64,000 bases of DNA from Flavobacterium denitrificans DSM 15936 (GTDB taxonomy: Bacteria > Bacteroidota > Bacteroidia > Flavobacteriales > Flavobacteriaceae), in assembly GCF_000425445.1 (NCBI RefSeq), contig NZ_KE384379.1:248001-312000 (forward strand), written 5' to 3'. Shown in pieces: positions 17,209-25,612 of this stretch (position 1 is the stretch's first letter; each line of letters begins with the position of its first letter). Made by a program: the position numbers and the translations under genes. The notes beneath the pieces were generated by a model. It saw only the letters and a program-made list of their open reading frames with translations. It ran no database searches and had not been told where the DNA came from.

Positions 17209-17327
17209 TTGCACATTTAAGGAAAAATAATCTTACAAAGCGCGCACTAATTTTAAAATTTGTAATTTTATGTTTTTCGGCGATATAACCTTATATTATT
17301 TTAATAAACCTAAAAAGACAATTCATT

Positions 17328-17660
17328 ATGAAAAAACAAATTTTAAGCTTAGCTGTTGTTGCTTTATTAGCATTCGCCATTCAATCATGCGAGAAAAAAG
17401 AACCAAAACCTGCAGAGGACGAATTAACACTTGGAAACAAAGTTGATTCATTAACTTCAGATATTGAAGAAGTAAAAGACAGCGCAGTAAGCAAAACTGA
17501 AAGTGCGGCTCAGGATGTTAAGAATGCAACCAAAAAGGCTGCAGATGATGTAAAAGATGCTACTAAAAAAGGAGCAGAAAAAGTTGAAAATGCAGCAAAA
17601 GCAGCAAAAGACGGAACTGTAAAAACAGCAAAAGAAGTGAATGAAGCATTGAAAAAATAA
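17328..17660 (+). CDS. Small lipoprotein with LEA/YtxH-like amphipathic repeats
   Basis: The 110-residue protein has a lipoprotein signal (LLAFAIQSC, Cys21) and a linker rich in Glu and Pro. From about residue 50 it carries repeated 11-residue-like helical units of the type AAQDVKNATKKAADDVKDAT. Such Ala/Lys/Asp repeats are seen in LEA-like and YtxH-like stress proteins. It probably forms a charged amphipathic helix at the outer membrane's inner face. A role in stress is inference from composition and from the unusual upstream element at 17193-17208. Confidence 0.75.
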   Translation: MKKQILSLAVVALLAFAIQSCEKKEPKPAEDELTLGNKVDSLTSDIEEVKDSAVSKTESAAQDVKNATKKAADDVKDATKKGAEKVENAAKAAKDGTVKTAKEVNEALKK

Positions 17661-17680
17661 TTTCATTTAAAATCAAATCC

Positions 17681-17709
17681 AAAACCATTCGCCTAAAACG
17701 AATGGTTTT
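17681..17709. terminator. Terminator after the small lipoprotein gene
   Basis: An 11-bp stem (AAAACCATTCG at 17681-17691 with 17699-17709), 7-base loop and a T-run. Confidence 0.85.
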
Positions 17710-17741
17710 TTTATGCCCTAATATTAGAGCTTATAATTTTG

Positions 17742-17749
17742 TATTTTTG
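17742..17749 (+). promoter_or_regulatory. -7 element for the O-methyltransferase gene
   Basis: TATTTTTG matches TAnnTTTG and lies 24 bases before the ATG at 17774. It falls inside the longer reading frame that begins at 17702, which supports the downstream start. A clear -33 box is not seen. Confidence 0.45.
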
Positions 17750-17773
17750 CTTCAAATTAATAAGACTCTGCAA

Positions 17774-18415
17774 ATGCATTTTATATCACAAGAATTAGAA
17801 GATTACATCGAACAGCATTCTGAAAACGAACCAGCGTTATTAGCAAAACTCAACAAAGAGACCTATCAAAAAATTCTTTTGCCCAGAATGCTGAGCGGAC
17901 ATTTTCAAGGTCGAGTGTTAAGCATGCTTTCTAAACTTATTCGCCCTGTAAACATTCTTGAAATTGGTACTTACACTGGTTATGCAGCTTTATGTTTATG
18001 CGAAGGAATGCAGGAGACTGGTCAATTGCACACTATTGACATCAAGGAAGAATTGGTTGATTTTCAAAGAAAATATTTTGACGCCTCACCTTGGGGAAAT
18101 CAAATTTTCCAACATTTGGGTGAAGCCATTGACATTATTCCTACTTTGGATATAAAGTTTGATTTGGTTTTTATTGATGCCGACAAAGAAAACTACCTAA
18201 ATTACTGGGAAATGATTGTTCCGAAAATGAATAAAGGCGGCATTATTTTATCTGATAATGTTTTGTGGAGCGGAAAAATTCTGGAACCAGTTCATCCTAA
18301 TGATGTGAGTACAAAAGTTCTCTTAGAGTACAACCAACTTTTGAAAGATGATCCTCGCGTTGAAACAGTTTTATTGCCTATTCGTGATGGGTTGACAGTG
18401 AGTCGCGTACTTTAA
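17774..18415 (+). CDS. O-methyltransferase, SAM-dependent (class I, CCoAOMT-like)
   Basis: The 213-residue enzyme belongs to the O-methyltransferase family 3 (caffeoyl-CoA/catechol type). The SAM-binding glycine motif ILEIGTYTGYAALCL lies at about residues 60-75, the metal/SAM residues in FDLVFIDADKENYLNYWE at about 130-147, and GGIILSDNVLWSG follows. I chose the ATG at 17774, as the upstream frame has no homology and holds the promoter. The natural substrate of the Bacteroidota members is not established. The gene is monocistronic, with a repeat-type hairpin downstream. Confidence 0.9.
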   Translation: MHFISQELEDYIEQHSENEPALLAKLNKETYQKILLPRMLSGHFQGRVLSMLSKLIRPVNILEIGTYTGYAALCLCEGMQETGQLHTIDIKEELVDFQRKYFDASPWGNQIFQHLGEAIDIIPTLDIKFDLVFIDADKENYLNYWEMIVPKMNKGGIILSDNVLWSGKILEPVHPNDVSTKVLLEYNQLLKDDPRVETVLLPIRDGLTVSRVL

Positions 18416-18461
18416 TTTTTAAGTGCTAAGATTCTAAGAACCTTAGTGTTTTCTTTTATAA

Positions 18462-18549
18462 AAAAGGCTTTAGCCAAATACCTACTGTATTTTGGCTAAA
18501 GCCTTTTCGATATAAGCTTTTATTAAATTCTCCAGCTAAAGCTGGAGGC
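18462..18549. repeat. Repeat with two palindromes, between convergent genes
   Basis: A 19-bp inverted repeat built on AAAAGGCTTTAGCC (18462-18480 with about 18488-18507) is followed by the perfect palindrome CTCCAGCTAAAGCTGGAG (18532-18549). It lies between the convergent methyltransferase and PAP2 genes, so it may also terminate both. The flanks hold reversed copies of CTTAGTGTT/AACTTAGTAT-type scraps. Confidence 0.7.
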
Positions 18550-18626
18550 AATTCATATAATTTAATAGTTCGATATTTAAAAAAACTTAGTATCTCAGCA
18601 ACTTAAAATCTTAGCCTCTTAAAAAA

Positions 18627-19190
18627 TTATCCCGGAAAATATTGTGGTTTCAACTTTCTGTAAACCAAATAAATTAACGACCCAAAAAGAGCACCGAAGA
18701 AATAACCAGCAAGGATATCACCTGGATAATGCAATCCTAAATAAATTCGGCTATATGCAAAAATTAAAGGCCATAAAAAGATGAATCCTAAATACTTAAA
18801 ACGGCTTTTTAAAACCAAATATAAAAAGGTTGCAACAGCCATCGTATTTGCAGCATGACCAGAAAAGAAACTATATGATTTTCTGACCTGAACAACTCTT
18901 ATAAATGAATTAAGTTCTGGGTTATTGCAAGGACGCAAGCGTTCAAAAGTGTGTTTAAATAAATTACAAGTCTGATCTGTAAAAGCAATTAAAACTGCTA
19001 TGAAAAGCAACAAATACAAGGTTTGTTTTCCTCCTATTTTTTTATAAATAAGATAAAACATCAATAAGAAAAGTGGTGTCCAATACAACTGTTGTGTAAT
19101 AATCAGCCAAAGTTTGTCGTATGTTTCAGAACCTAAACCATTCAGATACACGAAGAGATTTGTATCTAATTCTTGTATTTTTTCAAGCAT
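18627..19190 (-). CDS. PAP2 family membrane phosphatase
   Basis: The 187-residue integral membrane protein has five or six hydrophobic segments and the three motifs of the PAP2 superfamily: KHTFERLRPC (KxxxxxxRP), SFFSGHAANT (xSGH) and YSRIYLGLHYPGD (SRxxxxxHxxxD). Relatives dephosphorylate undecaprenyl diphosphate or other lipid phosphates at the outer face of the inner membrane; which lipid is used here is not decided by sequence. Its start lies one base after the tatA stop, so the two are co-transcribed. Confidence 0.9.
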   Translation of the reverse strand: MLEKIQELDTNLFVYLNGLGSETYDKLWLIITQQLYWTPLFLLMFYLIYKKIGGKQTLYLLLFIAVLIAFTDQTCNLFKHTFERLRPCNNPELNSFIRVVQVRKSYSFFSGHAANTMAVATFLYLVLKSRFKYLGFIFLWPLIFAYSRIYLGLHYPGDILAGYFFGALFGSLIYLVYRKLKPQYFPG

Positions 19191-19191
19191 A

Positions 19192-19539
19192 TTACATTTG
19201 ACGTTTTATAGGTCCTGAAAGTGAATCAATATCTTCTTTTACTTTGTCGATTTCTGTAGCTGTATCTCCCAAAAGATTACCCGAATCTCCTATAATATTA
19301 GATTTAGCTTCATTGATCTGAGCATTGATATTGCCTGTTATACTATTAAGCGATTTGGTGTCAAGACCATTTGCCTCAGCTCCCTTTTGAATTTCGCTTT
19401 TAATATCATTAGTGGCATTCTTTAATTGTGCCATTGCTTTTCCCATTGTACGGGCAATTTCTGGCACTTTATCTGAACCAAAAAGCATTAGCACTATAAA
19501 CAGTATGAAAACTAATTCTCCTCCTCCTATACCGAACAT
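19192..19539 (-). CDS. tatA: Sec-independent protein translocase subunit TatA/TatE family
   Basis: The 115-residue protein has the N-terminal TatA plan: a short membrane helix (about residues 6-22, GELVFILFIVLMLFG), the hinge GSDKVPEIAR, and an amphipathic helix (TMGKAMAQLKNATNDIKSEI), then a polar tail. TatA forms the pore of the twin-arginine export system. The tail is longer than in minimal TatA proteins, so a TatB-like role cannot be excluded. No tatC is in the window. It is the first gene of a two-gene unit with the PAP2 phosphatase. Confidence 0.88.
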   Translation of the reverse strand: MFGIGGGELVFILFIVLMLFGSDKVPEIARTMGKAMAQLKNATNDIKSEIQKGAEANGLDTKSLNSITGNINAQINEAKSNIIGDSGNLLGDTATEIDKVKEDIDSLSGPIKRQM

Positions 19540-19608
19540 ATCTTTTATTTTTACGTGGTCACAAAGATATTAAATTTTGCTGCGTAGAGTTTTAAAATTT
19601 ACTTAAAA

Positions 19609-19634
19609 AAAAAGACTCTTTTAAGAGTCTTTTT
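19609..19634. terminator. Terminator after the M1 peptidase gene
   Basis: A 12-bp palindromic stem (19609-19620 with 19623-19634) built on AAGACTCTT, with A- and T-rich flanks. It lies downstream of the minus-strand peptidase gene ending at 19645. Confidence 0.75.
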
Positions 19635-19644
19635 AAGTTTATTC

Positions 19645-21891
19645 TTAATCAAATTTTGATTTTTCTTCTGCTTTCGGCCAAGCGTTGTTGGTTACATCAA
19701 TATCAGCAGTCATTAATTTTGGATCAATTTGGATACTTTTGATTGCTTTTGAAGTTGCATAAACTTTTTTAGCGGTATCGTTATTTTTTCTCCAGATTTG
19801 TGCAGGATATTGATAATTATCTTTTGAACCATCTTCATAAGTAATCTCAACTAAGATTGGCATAATCATTCCTCCTGGCTTATTGAACTCTACTTCGTAG
19901 AAATATTTTGGAGATTTCAGACCTGCTTTTTCTTCTGCTGTAAAAGTTTGATTTACGTAATCTGATAATAATTTTACATCCTCAACTTTTAAAGCTTTTT
20001 TGCTTGATGCGCTAACTTCCGCATTATCTCCAGAAACTAAGTAAACAAAAGGTCCTTTATCTAAACCAAAACGTCCTTTTCTAACTTTAACATCTTTTAA
20101 ATCTGCAGTTGGAGTTTCAGAAACGTAATATTGTTTCACCTCTTTAATTCCGATGTCTACGAAATCAGTTGAATAGAACCATCCTCTCCAGAACCAATCC
20201 AAATCAACAGCCGAAGCATCTTCCATAGTTCTGAAGAAATCCTCTGGAGTTGGGTGCTTAAATTTCCATCTGTTTGCGTACGTTCTAAAAGCGTAATCAA
20301 ACAATTCTCTCCCCATTACAACTTCTCTTAAAATATTAAGACCTGTAGCTGGTTTTCCGTAAGCGTTATTTCCAAATTGGTGAATCGTTTCAGAGTTTGA
20401 CATAATTGGCTCTAAAAACTTTTGGTCACCACTCATATAAGGAACAATATTTTTTGCAGGTCCGCGTCTTGATGGGAAAGTTGGATCTAATTCTTGTTCA
20501 GCCAAGTATTCTAAAAATGAATTCAATCCTTCATCCATCCAAGTCCATTGACGCTCGTCTGAGTTTACAATCATCGGGAAAAAAGTGTGCCCAACTTCAT
20601 GAATAACAACACCAATCATTCCGTTTTTAACTTCTTTGCTTGTTACTCCATTTTCATCAGGACGACCAAAATTCCAGCAAATCATTGGATATTCCATTCC
20701 TTGATCTTCTGCTGAAACAGAAACCGCCTTTGGATAAGGATAATCAAAAGTATGAGATGAATAGCTTTTCAAAGTATGTGCAACTGTCATTGTTGAAGTT
20801 TCTCCCCAAAGCGGATTTGCTTCTTTAGGATAAACCGATTCAGCCATAACAATTTTGCCTCCTAATTTTACAGCCATTGCATCATAAATGAATTTTCTTG
20901 AAGAAGCAATTCCGAAATCGCGAACATTCTTTGCGCTGAATTTCCAAGTTTTTTTCTTTTCAGAAAAACCTTTTTCAGCCGCTTCAGCTTCAGCTTGAGT
21001 TACAATTACAACAGGTTTGTCAAAAGATTTTTGAGCCTGCTCGTAACGTTTTACTTGCTCAGCAGTAAAAACTTCGCTTCTGTTCATCAATTCTCCTGTT
21101 GCATCAATTACGTGATCAGCAGGAACTGTGATATTTACATCAAAGTTTCCGAAAGGAAGAGCAAACTCTCCACTTCCCCAGAACTGCATATTTTGCCATC
21201 CTTCAACATCATTATAAACTGCCATTCTAGGATAGAACTGCGCAATTACATATAATTTATTTCCGTCTTTTTCAAATAATTCGTAACCAGAACGTCCGCC
21301 TTCTTTTCTATAATTATTAACGTTGTACCACCATTTAATAGCTAAAGAAATTTTTTCTCCAGGCTTTAAAGGTGATGCAAGATTAATACGCATCATAGTT
21401 TCATTGATTGTATATGACATCGGATTTCCTTTTGCGTCTTTTACCTGCTCAATATTGAATCCGCGTTCTAAATCTTTTTTCAAATATTTGCTTGAAAAAC
21501 CATCCAATGGCAAAACCTGATTGATTTTTTCGCTTTCTGCTAAAGTACTTTGCGTATTAGCGCGAGCTTGGTTTTGATCCAATTGAATCCATAAATACTC
21601 TAAACTGTCTGGTGAATTATTAGTATAAGTAATAACCTCAGAACCTGTTATTTTTGAATTTTTATCATCAAGTTCGATATCAATTTTATAATCTGCCTGT
21701 TGTTGGTAGTAGGCTGGGCCCGGTGCTCCAGATGCTGTACGAAACATATTTGGAGTTGCCAGCAAATCATACATTTGACTGAACTTGTTTGTGTCGTACT
21801 TTCCTTGCTGTCTTTGAACTGCTGGAGTATTGGCTTTATCCTGGGCAACTAGCATTGCAGGAAAAAGTAATAATAATGAAAGTTTTTTCAT
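19645..21891 (-). CDS. M1 family zinc metallopeptidase (aminopeptidase N-like), secreted
   Basis: The 748-residue protein begins with a signal peptide (LLLLFPAMLVAQ). An aminopeptidase N-type N-terminal beta domain (about 60-290) is followed by the gluzincin catalytic domain with HEVGH at 431-435 and the third zinc ligand Glu in WMDEGLNSF at about 450-458. A Tyr-containing NNAYGKPATGL block follows. The GAMEN exopeptidase motif of classical M1 enzymes is replaced by DQGMEYPM, as is common in Bacteroidota members. It probably trims peptides in the periplasm. It lies 66 bases downstream of the DUF6702 gene, at the end of a long run of minus-strand genes. Confidence 0.92.
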   Translation of the reverse strand: MKKLSLLLLFPAMLVAQDKANTPAVQRQQGKYDTNKFSQMYDLLATPNMFRTASGAPGPAYYQQQADYKIDIELDDKNSKITGSEVITYTNNSPDSLEYLWIQLDQNQARANTQSTLAESEKINQVLPLDGFSSKYLKKDLERGFNIEQVKDAKGNPMSYTINETMMRINLASPLKPGEKISLAIKWWYNVNNYRKEGGRSGYELFEKDGNKLYVIAQFYPRMAVYNDVEGWQNMQFWGSGEFALPFGNFDVNITVPADHVIDATGELMNRSEVFTAEQVKRYEQAQKSFDKPVVIVTQAEAEAAEKGFSEKKKTWKFSAKNVRDFGIASSRKFIYDAMAVKLGGKIVMAESVYPKEANPLWGETSTMTVAHTLKSYSSHTFDYPYPKAVSVSAEDQGMEYPMICWNFGRPDENGVTSKEVKNGMIGVVIHEVGHTFFPMIVNSDERQWTWMDEGLNSFLEYLAEQELDPTFPSRRGPAKNIVPYMSGDQKFLEPIMSNSETIHQFGNNAYGKPATGLNILREVVMGRELFDYAFRTYANRWKFKHPTPEDFFRTMEDASAVDLDWFWRGWFYSTDFVDIGIKEVKQYYVSETPTADLKDVKVRKGRFGLDKGPFVYLVSGDNAEVSASSKKALKVEDVKLLSDYVNQTFTAEEKAGLKSPKYFYEVEFNKPGGMIMPILVEITYEDGSKDNYQYPAQIWRKNNDTAKKVYATSKAIKSIQIDPKLMTADIDVTNNAWPKAEEKSKFD

Positions 21892-21957
21892 AAAAATTTA
21901 ATGGTAATTTTATCAGGGTGTGAAAATAACAATTAAAATGATAATTTCTCTTTTCTA

Positions 21958-22464
21958 TTAATACTTTAACACTTCTTTCCTTGAAGATTCTGTAAAAAGC
22001 ACACTCTTTTTTGTGCCAAATGCTGAAATATGTGTAATGTTTTGTTGCTCAGCGTTCCAATCTACCAAAATCGTGTTTTGGATCTCAAGTGTTTTAAATT
22101 TCTCAACATCCTTTATTCTGGAATAACAAACCAAAACCTCTCCAGACTCTATTTCTTTAGATAAAAAGGTTATTGCTTTTGTTTGACCATTTACTTTTAT
22201 TACAAAGTTTTCTGCTAAATATTTTTTAAGAAGCTCTACATCTTCTGGAGTTTCTTTTTCGGTACCAATAAAAGTTTTTTTATGGTATTTTTTTTCCAAT
22301 CCGTTGTTTAGATCATCTACAAAAATGCGGGATGTAATTTGAATCATTTTTTTTTCGGCAGCATAATTTACCTGAAAAACCCCCATATAAAACTTATGAA
22401 ATGCAAACGCCGAAAGCAATAAAAATAAAACCCCAATTAAGGGGTAAATCGATCTTTTTTTCAT
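21958..22464 (-). CDS. DUF6702 family membrane-anchored protein
   Basis: The 168-residue protein has an N-terminal hydrophobic anchor or signal (LIGVLFLLLSAFAFHKFY) and a periplasmic domain with MGVFQVNYAAEKKMIQITSR, a start typical of the DUF6702 family of Flavobacteriia. Members are often encoded just upstream of M1 peptidases, as here. The function is unknown. Its start overlaps the previous gene by four bases (22461-22464), so it is translated together with the array of regulatory-domain proteins upstream. Confidence 0.82.
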   Translation of the reverse strand: MKKRSIYPLIGVLFLLLSAFAFHKFYMGVFQVNYAAEKKMIQITSRIFVDDLNNGLEKKYHKKTFIGTEKETPEDVELLKKYLAENFVIKVNGQTKAITFLSKEIESGEVLVCYSRIKDVEKFKTLEIQNTILVDWNAEQQNITHISAFGTKKSVLFTESSRKEVLKY

Positions 22465-23213
22465 TTTTCAACAACATTCGATTTTTTGAATTCCTTATTT
22501 TTATTGATCAAAAAGTCGATCAATTCAAATTTTTGATCTGGATCAACGTGTCTTTTCGATTCTGGATCATTGGAACAATACATTAAAAACAAGTCAATTT
22601 CATCTTCTTTCAATCCTAAGGTTTTTGTAAAAAAATCTGGTTGGAAGTTATCTTTTGCATATGCCACAAAAGCAATATCTGATATTTCTTCTTCTTTAAC
22701 ATCATCCTTTTTCCTCAAAAGCTTTTTGACATCTTTGAATATTCGAACAAAATCAGTTCCGTATTTTATGGTTTGATCAGAATACATTGCCGTATTTTTT
22801 GCAGTTGACTGCTTGTCGTCTTCAAACTGCATATCGACAATTGCCTGTGAGCCAACTCCTAATGATTTAACTTTTAGTTCCTTGTGAACAACAACTTCTT
22901 TCAATTGGTTATTTACTAACTCCAATGGCACTACAAAAAGAATTTCTGCACAATCCTTTTCAGTCAACACAATTTTTTTTGATTGAAAAGCCATTCCTGT
23001 AAATACCAATGTATCTTTTGGTTTTGCCAAAATATCAAACAAACCACCAGAACCAATAAAAGTTCTGCTATTTGCATTAATATTCATTACATAACCGCTT
23101 TCAATTGATAATGACGAATTCACCACTTGCCCATGCAGTGATATCCTAGAGTTTTGCCCTAATGCAATTTGACAAAACAAGCAAACAACGAATATTCCTA
23201 ATTTATTTTTCAT
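22461..23213 (-). CDS. Secreted protein with carboxypeptidase-regulatory-like domain (divergent member of the array)
   Basis: The 250-residue protein has a signal peptide (VCLFCQIALGQ) and an N-terminal CarboxypepD-regulatory-like beta-sandwich (about 25-110, with GLFDILAKPKDTLVFTGMAF and ELVNNQLKEVVVH). The C-terminal half is charged and helical and does not share the LGIVPHGQKT block of its three neighbours, although the pattern of KVKSLGVGSQAIV is reminiscent of it. It overlaps both neighbours (11 and 4 bases). It is probably a periplasmic or outer-membrane-attached protein. Function is not known. Confidence 0.75.
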   Translation of the reverse strand: MKNKLGIFVVCLFCQIALGQNSRISLHGQVVNSSLSIESGYVMNINANSRTFIGSGGLFDILAKPKDTLVFTGMAFQSKKIVLTEKDCAEILFVVPLELVNNQLKEVVVHKELKVKSLGVGSQAIVDMQFEDDKQSTAKNTAMYSDQTIKYGTDFVRIFKDVKKLLRKKDDVKEEEISDIAFVAYAKDNFQPDFFTKTLGLKEDEIDLFLMYCSNDPESKRHVDPDQKFELIDFLINKNKEFKKSNVVEK

Positions 23214-23931
23214 TTTCGAGAATTATTAAATACTTTCTAGCTAAATCTGTGATTAAAAACATACTCATTGTTTTGTTCTTTGTATTCAAAGATACGGCAA
23301 ATTGAGCATCATCCACACAAAATAATTGAAATCCTTTAATATCATCAACAGGAATTTTCAATCGGTCAGTATAATAATTTTCTTCAAAAAGATATTCCAA
23401 TTTTCTGAAAAGCATTTCTTTTTTCTCGACAACTACTTCTTTTTTAAGCATTGCAGTACGACCAGAAATCTTATTCAGCAATTTATCAATTGAGGTCGAA
23501 GTGGCTGTGTAAACTTTTCTCTCAGCAGGCGTGTACGTTTTTTGTCCATGCGGGACAATTCCAAGGTTTTCAGTAGTAATAGAGGGATTTTCATTTACAA
23601 CAACCTCCTTCAACTCAATTTCTTTGGCCGTCATTTTGATCTGAATTTTTTCAGAAATCAAATCTTCGGCAGTAATTCTATGTTTTAGCGGATCTAAATT
23701 GACAGATGAAAACACCAAAACATCTCCTTCCTTAACAACAATAGAAAACATTCCGTTTTCATCAGAAATTGTAGTGAATTGCGTTGTATTATTGACAATA
23801 GTAACACCATTGACAGAAGTTGACTTTTCAAAAATCTGCCCTAAAATTTCTTTTCTAACCAAATTTTGCCCAGCAACGAATTGAGCAAAAAAAAGAAAAA
23901 GAATTATATGTAAAGTCTTATTTGGTTTCAC
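23203..23931 (-). CDS. Secreted protein with carboxypeptidase-regulatory-like domain (array member)
   Basis: The 242-residue protein has a signal peptide (LFLFFAQFVAGQ), a regulatory-like beta-sandwich (about 27-115: GVTIVNNTTQFTTISDENG, VKEGDVLVFSSVNLDPLKHR, IELKEVVVNENPS), and a C-terminal domain with LGIVPHGQKTYTPAERKVYT, KISGRTAMLKKEVVVEKKE and DRLKIPVDDIKGFQLFCV. These blocks recur in the two genes upstream (23918 and 24669), so the three are paralogues. The domain resembles the lead domain of SusC/TonB-dependent receptors but no barrel follows. Genes overlap by 14 and 11 bases. Confidence 0.8.
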   Translation of the reverse strand: MKPNKTLHIILFLFFAQFVAGQNLVRKEILGQIFEKSTSVNGVTIVNNTTQFTTISDENGMFSIVVKEGDVLVFSSVNLDPLKHRITAEDLISEKIQIKMTAKEIELKEVVVNENPSITTENLGIVPHGQKTYTPAERKVYTATSTSIDKLLNKISGRTAMLKKEVVVEKKEMLFRKLEYLFEENYYTDRLKIPVDDIKGFQLFCVDDAQFAVSLNTKNKTMSMFLITDLARKYLIILENEK

Positions 23932-24688
23932 CTGAAATTATTTCATTGTATTTTAAAGCTGACTCCGCCAACAATGGAGTTAGTTTTGTTTTGTCTTTCT
24001 CTGTTAAAAGAAGGCTTACGTCTTGACTTTCAACAAAATAAAATTTAAATCCAAGAACATACTCAGAAGGAATTTTCAAATAATCTGTAAAATAGGCATC
24101 TTCAAACAGGTAACCCAATTGTACGATGTTCATTTCTTTTCTTTCGATCTCCACCAGTTCTTTCAGTTTTTTTGTTCTGCCATTTATTTTATTAAGAAGC
24201 GGATCCAATTCAAAAGAGCCACCCAACAACCCAAGTAAATGAACAGGCTTAAAATCTCCTGCAGTGGCAAGCTTTCGTTCTGCTGGCGTAAATGTCTTTT
24301 GCCCATGGGGAACAATTCCGAGATTTTCTGCAGTAATACCTGTATTTACAACCACCTCTTTTAACTCTATTTTGTTCACTACCATTTTAACAAATAGTTT
24401 CCCCACTTTCAAGTCTTCCGTTGTAATTTCACGCTTAAGCGAATCGAGACTAACTGCCGAAAAAACCAAAACATCCCCTTTTTTAACAGGAATAGAAAAC
24501 ATACCGTTTCTATCCGAAACTTTGGCAATTTGAGAATTAGCATTAATAACATTCACGCCTTCAATAGAAACAGAACCTTCAAAAATCTCTCCTAAAATTT
24601 CTTTTCTGTCCACATCTTGCCCATAACTGAATTCAGCCAAAACCAAAAAAAGAATTATATGCAAAGTATTATTTGATTTCACTCGCAA
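23918..24688 (-). CDS. Secreted protein with carboxypeptidase-regulatory-like domain (array member)
   Basis: The 256-residue protein shares almost the same signal peptide as its downstream neighbour (TLHIILFL) and the same plan: beta-sandwich with VPVKKGDVLVFSAVSLDSLK-type motif and KIELKEVVVN, then LGIVPHGQKTFTPAERKLAT, a Gly/Leu-rich insert (LLGLLGGSFELDPLLNKING) and YLKIPSEYVLGFKFYFVE. It overlaps the gene upstream by 20 bases and the one downstream by 14. Such overlap suggests coupled translation. Function unknown; I see no catalytic residues that are shared across the set. Confidence 0.8.
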   Translation of the reverse strand: MRVKSNNTLHIILFLVLAEFSYGQDVDRKEILGEIFEGSVSIEGVNVINANSQIAKVSDRNGMFSIPVKKGDVLVFSAVSLDSLKREITTEDLKVGKLFVKMVVNKIELKEVVVNTGITAENLGIVPHGQKTFTPAERKLATAGDFKPVHLLGLLGGSFELDPLLNKINGRTKKLKELVEIERKEMNIVQLGYLFEDAYFTDYLKIPSEYVLGFKFYFVESQDVSLLLTEKDKTKLTPLLAESALKYNEIISGETK

Positions 24689-25448
24689 TCATTTCTTTAT
24701 ATTTAGTTGCTAATTCTGCCAATAAAAATTCTGTAGAAGTCTTATTCTTTGAATTTAAAACAACAGTAAACTTATCATTCTCAACAGCATAATACTCAAA
24801 ACCTTTTACATATTCGAGCGGAATTTTTAAGCGGTCGACAAAATGTTCAAGCGAAAACATTTTTTCTAAAAGCTTCATAAATGCCTCTTTTTTCTCCACT
24901 GCCAATTCTTTTTTCAACATTGCAGTACGTCCAGACATAAAATTAAATAAAGGATCTGCAGATATTGATCCTCCAGCCTCCAGCCTCCCGTCTGTTGGCG
25001 AGCTCCCTTCGGGATTCAAAGCAGTAGCTGTACGCAATTTACGTTCGGCCTGCGTATATGTTTTTTGACCATACGGCACAATTCCTAGCGTCTCAGCATT
25101 TATTCCATTATAATTTCTGACCACAACTTCCTGTAGTTGATGCATGACCATATTTAATTTTACAGTGAAATTAAGATCCGAAAAATTATCAGCAGTTAAC
25201 AAAACTCTCTTTTCCTTAAACTGGATTGATGAAAAAACCAGTGTTTCTCCCACATTTGCTAAAATCGAAAAACCTCCAGCAGCATCAGTAACAGTCATTG
25301 CTTCAGTCTGGGCATTAATCACGTAAACGCCTTCCAAATCAAAATTATTAGAAGTAATTTTTCCAGTGATTACGGTTTTATCCTGAACTTGAGAACTAGT
25401 ATTCTGTCCCCAAACCACTAACAAAAAACAGGCAATTTTATTAATCAA
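24669..25448 (-). CDS. Secreted protein with carboxypeptidase-regulatory-like domain (first of the array)
   Basis: The 259-residue protein has a short signal (MINKIACFLLVVWGQ) and a beta-sandwich (GVYVINAQTEAMTVTDAAGG, LANVGETLVFSSIQFKEKRV, HQLQEVVVRN), then LGIVPYGQKTYTQAERKLRT, an insert rich in Gly/Pro/Ser, FMSGRTAMLKKELAVEKKE and DRLKIPLEYVKGFEYYAVEN. It is the most upstream gene of the array that continues to the DUF6702 gene and, past a 66-base gap, the M1 peptidase. It is probably the first gene of the transcript; 25449-25612 must hold its promoter. Function unknown. Confidence 0.8.
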   Translation of the reverse strand: MINKIACFLLVVWGQNTSSQVQDKTVITGKITSNNFDLEGVYVINAQTEAMTVTDAAGGFSILANVGETLVFSSIQFKEKRVLLTADNFSDLNFTVKLNMVMHQLQEVVVRNYNGINAETLGIVPYGQKTYTQAERKLRTATALNPEGSSPTDGRLEAGGSISADPLFNFMSGRTAMLKKELAVEKKEAFMKLLEKMFSLEHFVDRLKIPLEYVKGFEYYAVENDKFTVVLNSKNKTSTEFLLAELATKYKEMIASEIK

Positions 25449-25612
25449 AATGATAAAAATTTAAAACTATTCTTAAAGCCGTAAAAATATCTTAATGTGT
25501 TCCAAATTTAGTATTAAGGACTTGGTAAAAATATGTTAATTAAACATTGCCAATCATTATCAAAAAGAGACTTTTTAATACCTTTAACCTACAGAATCTG
25601 ATTTTAAAAATT

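Noticed and set aside
16797..17216. Open frame of 139 codons opposite the second YceI gene
   Set aside because: The plus-strand frame has a signal peptide, promoter and paralogue; the reverse frame has none of these.
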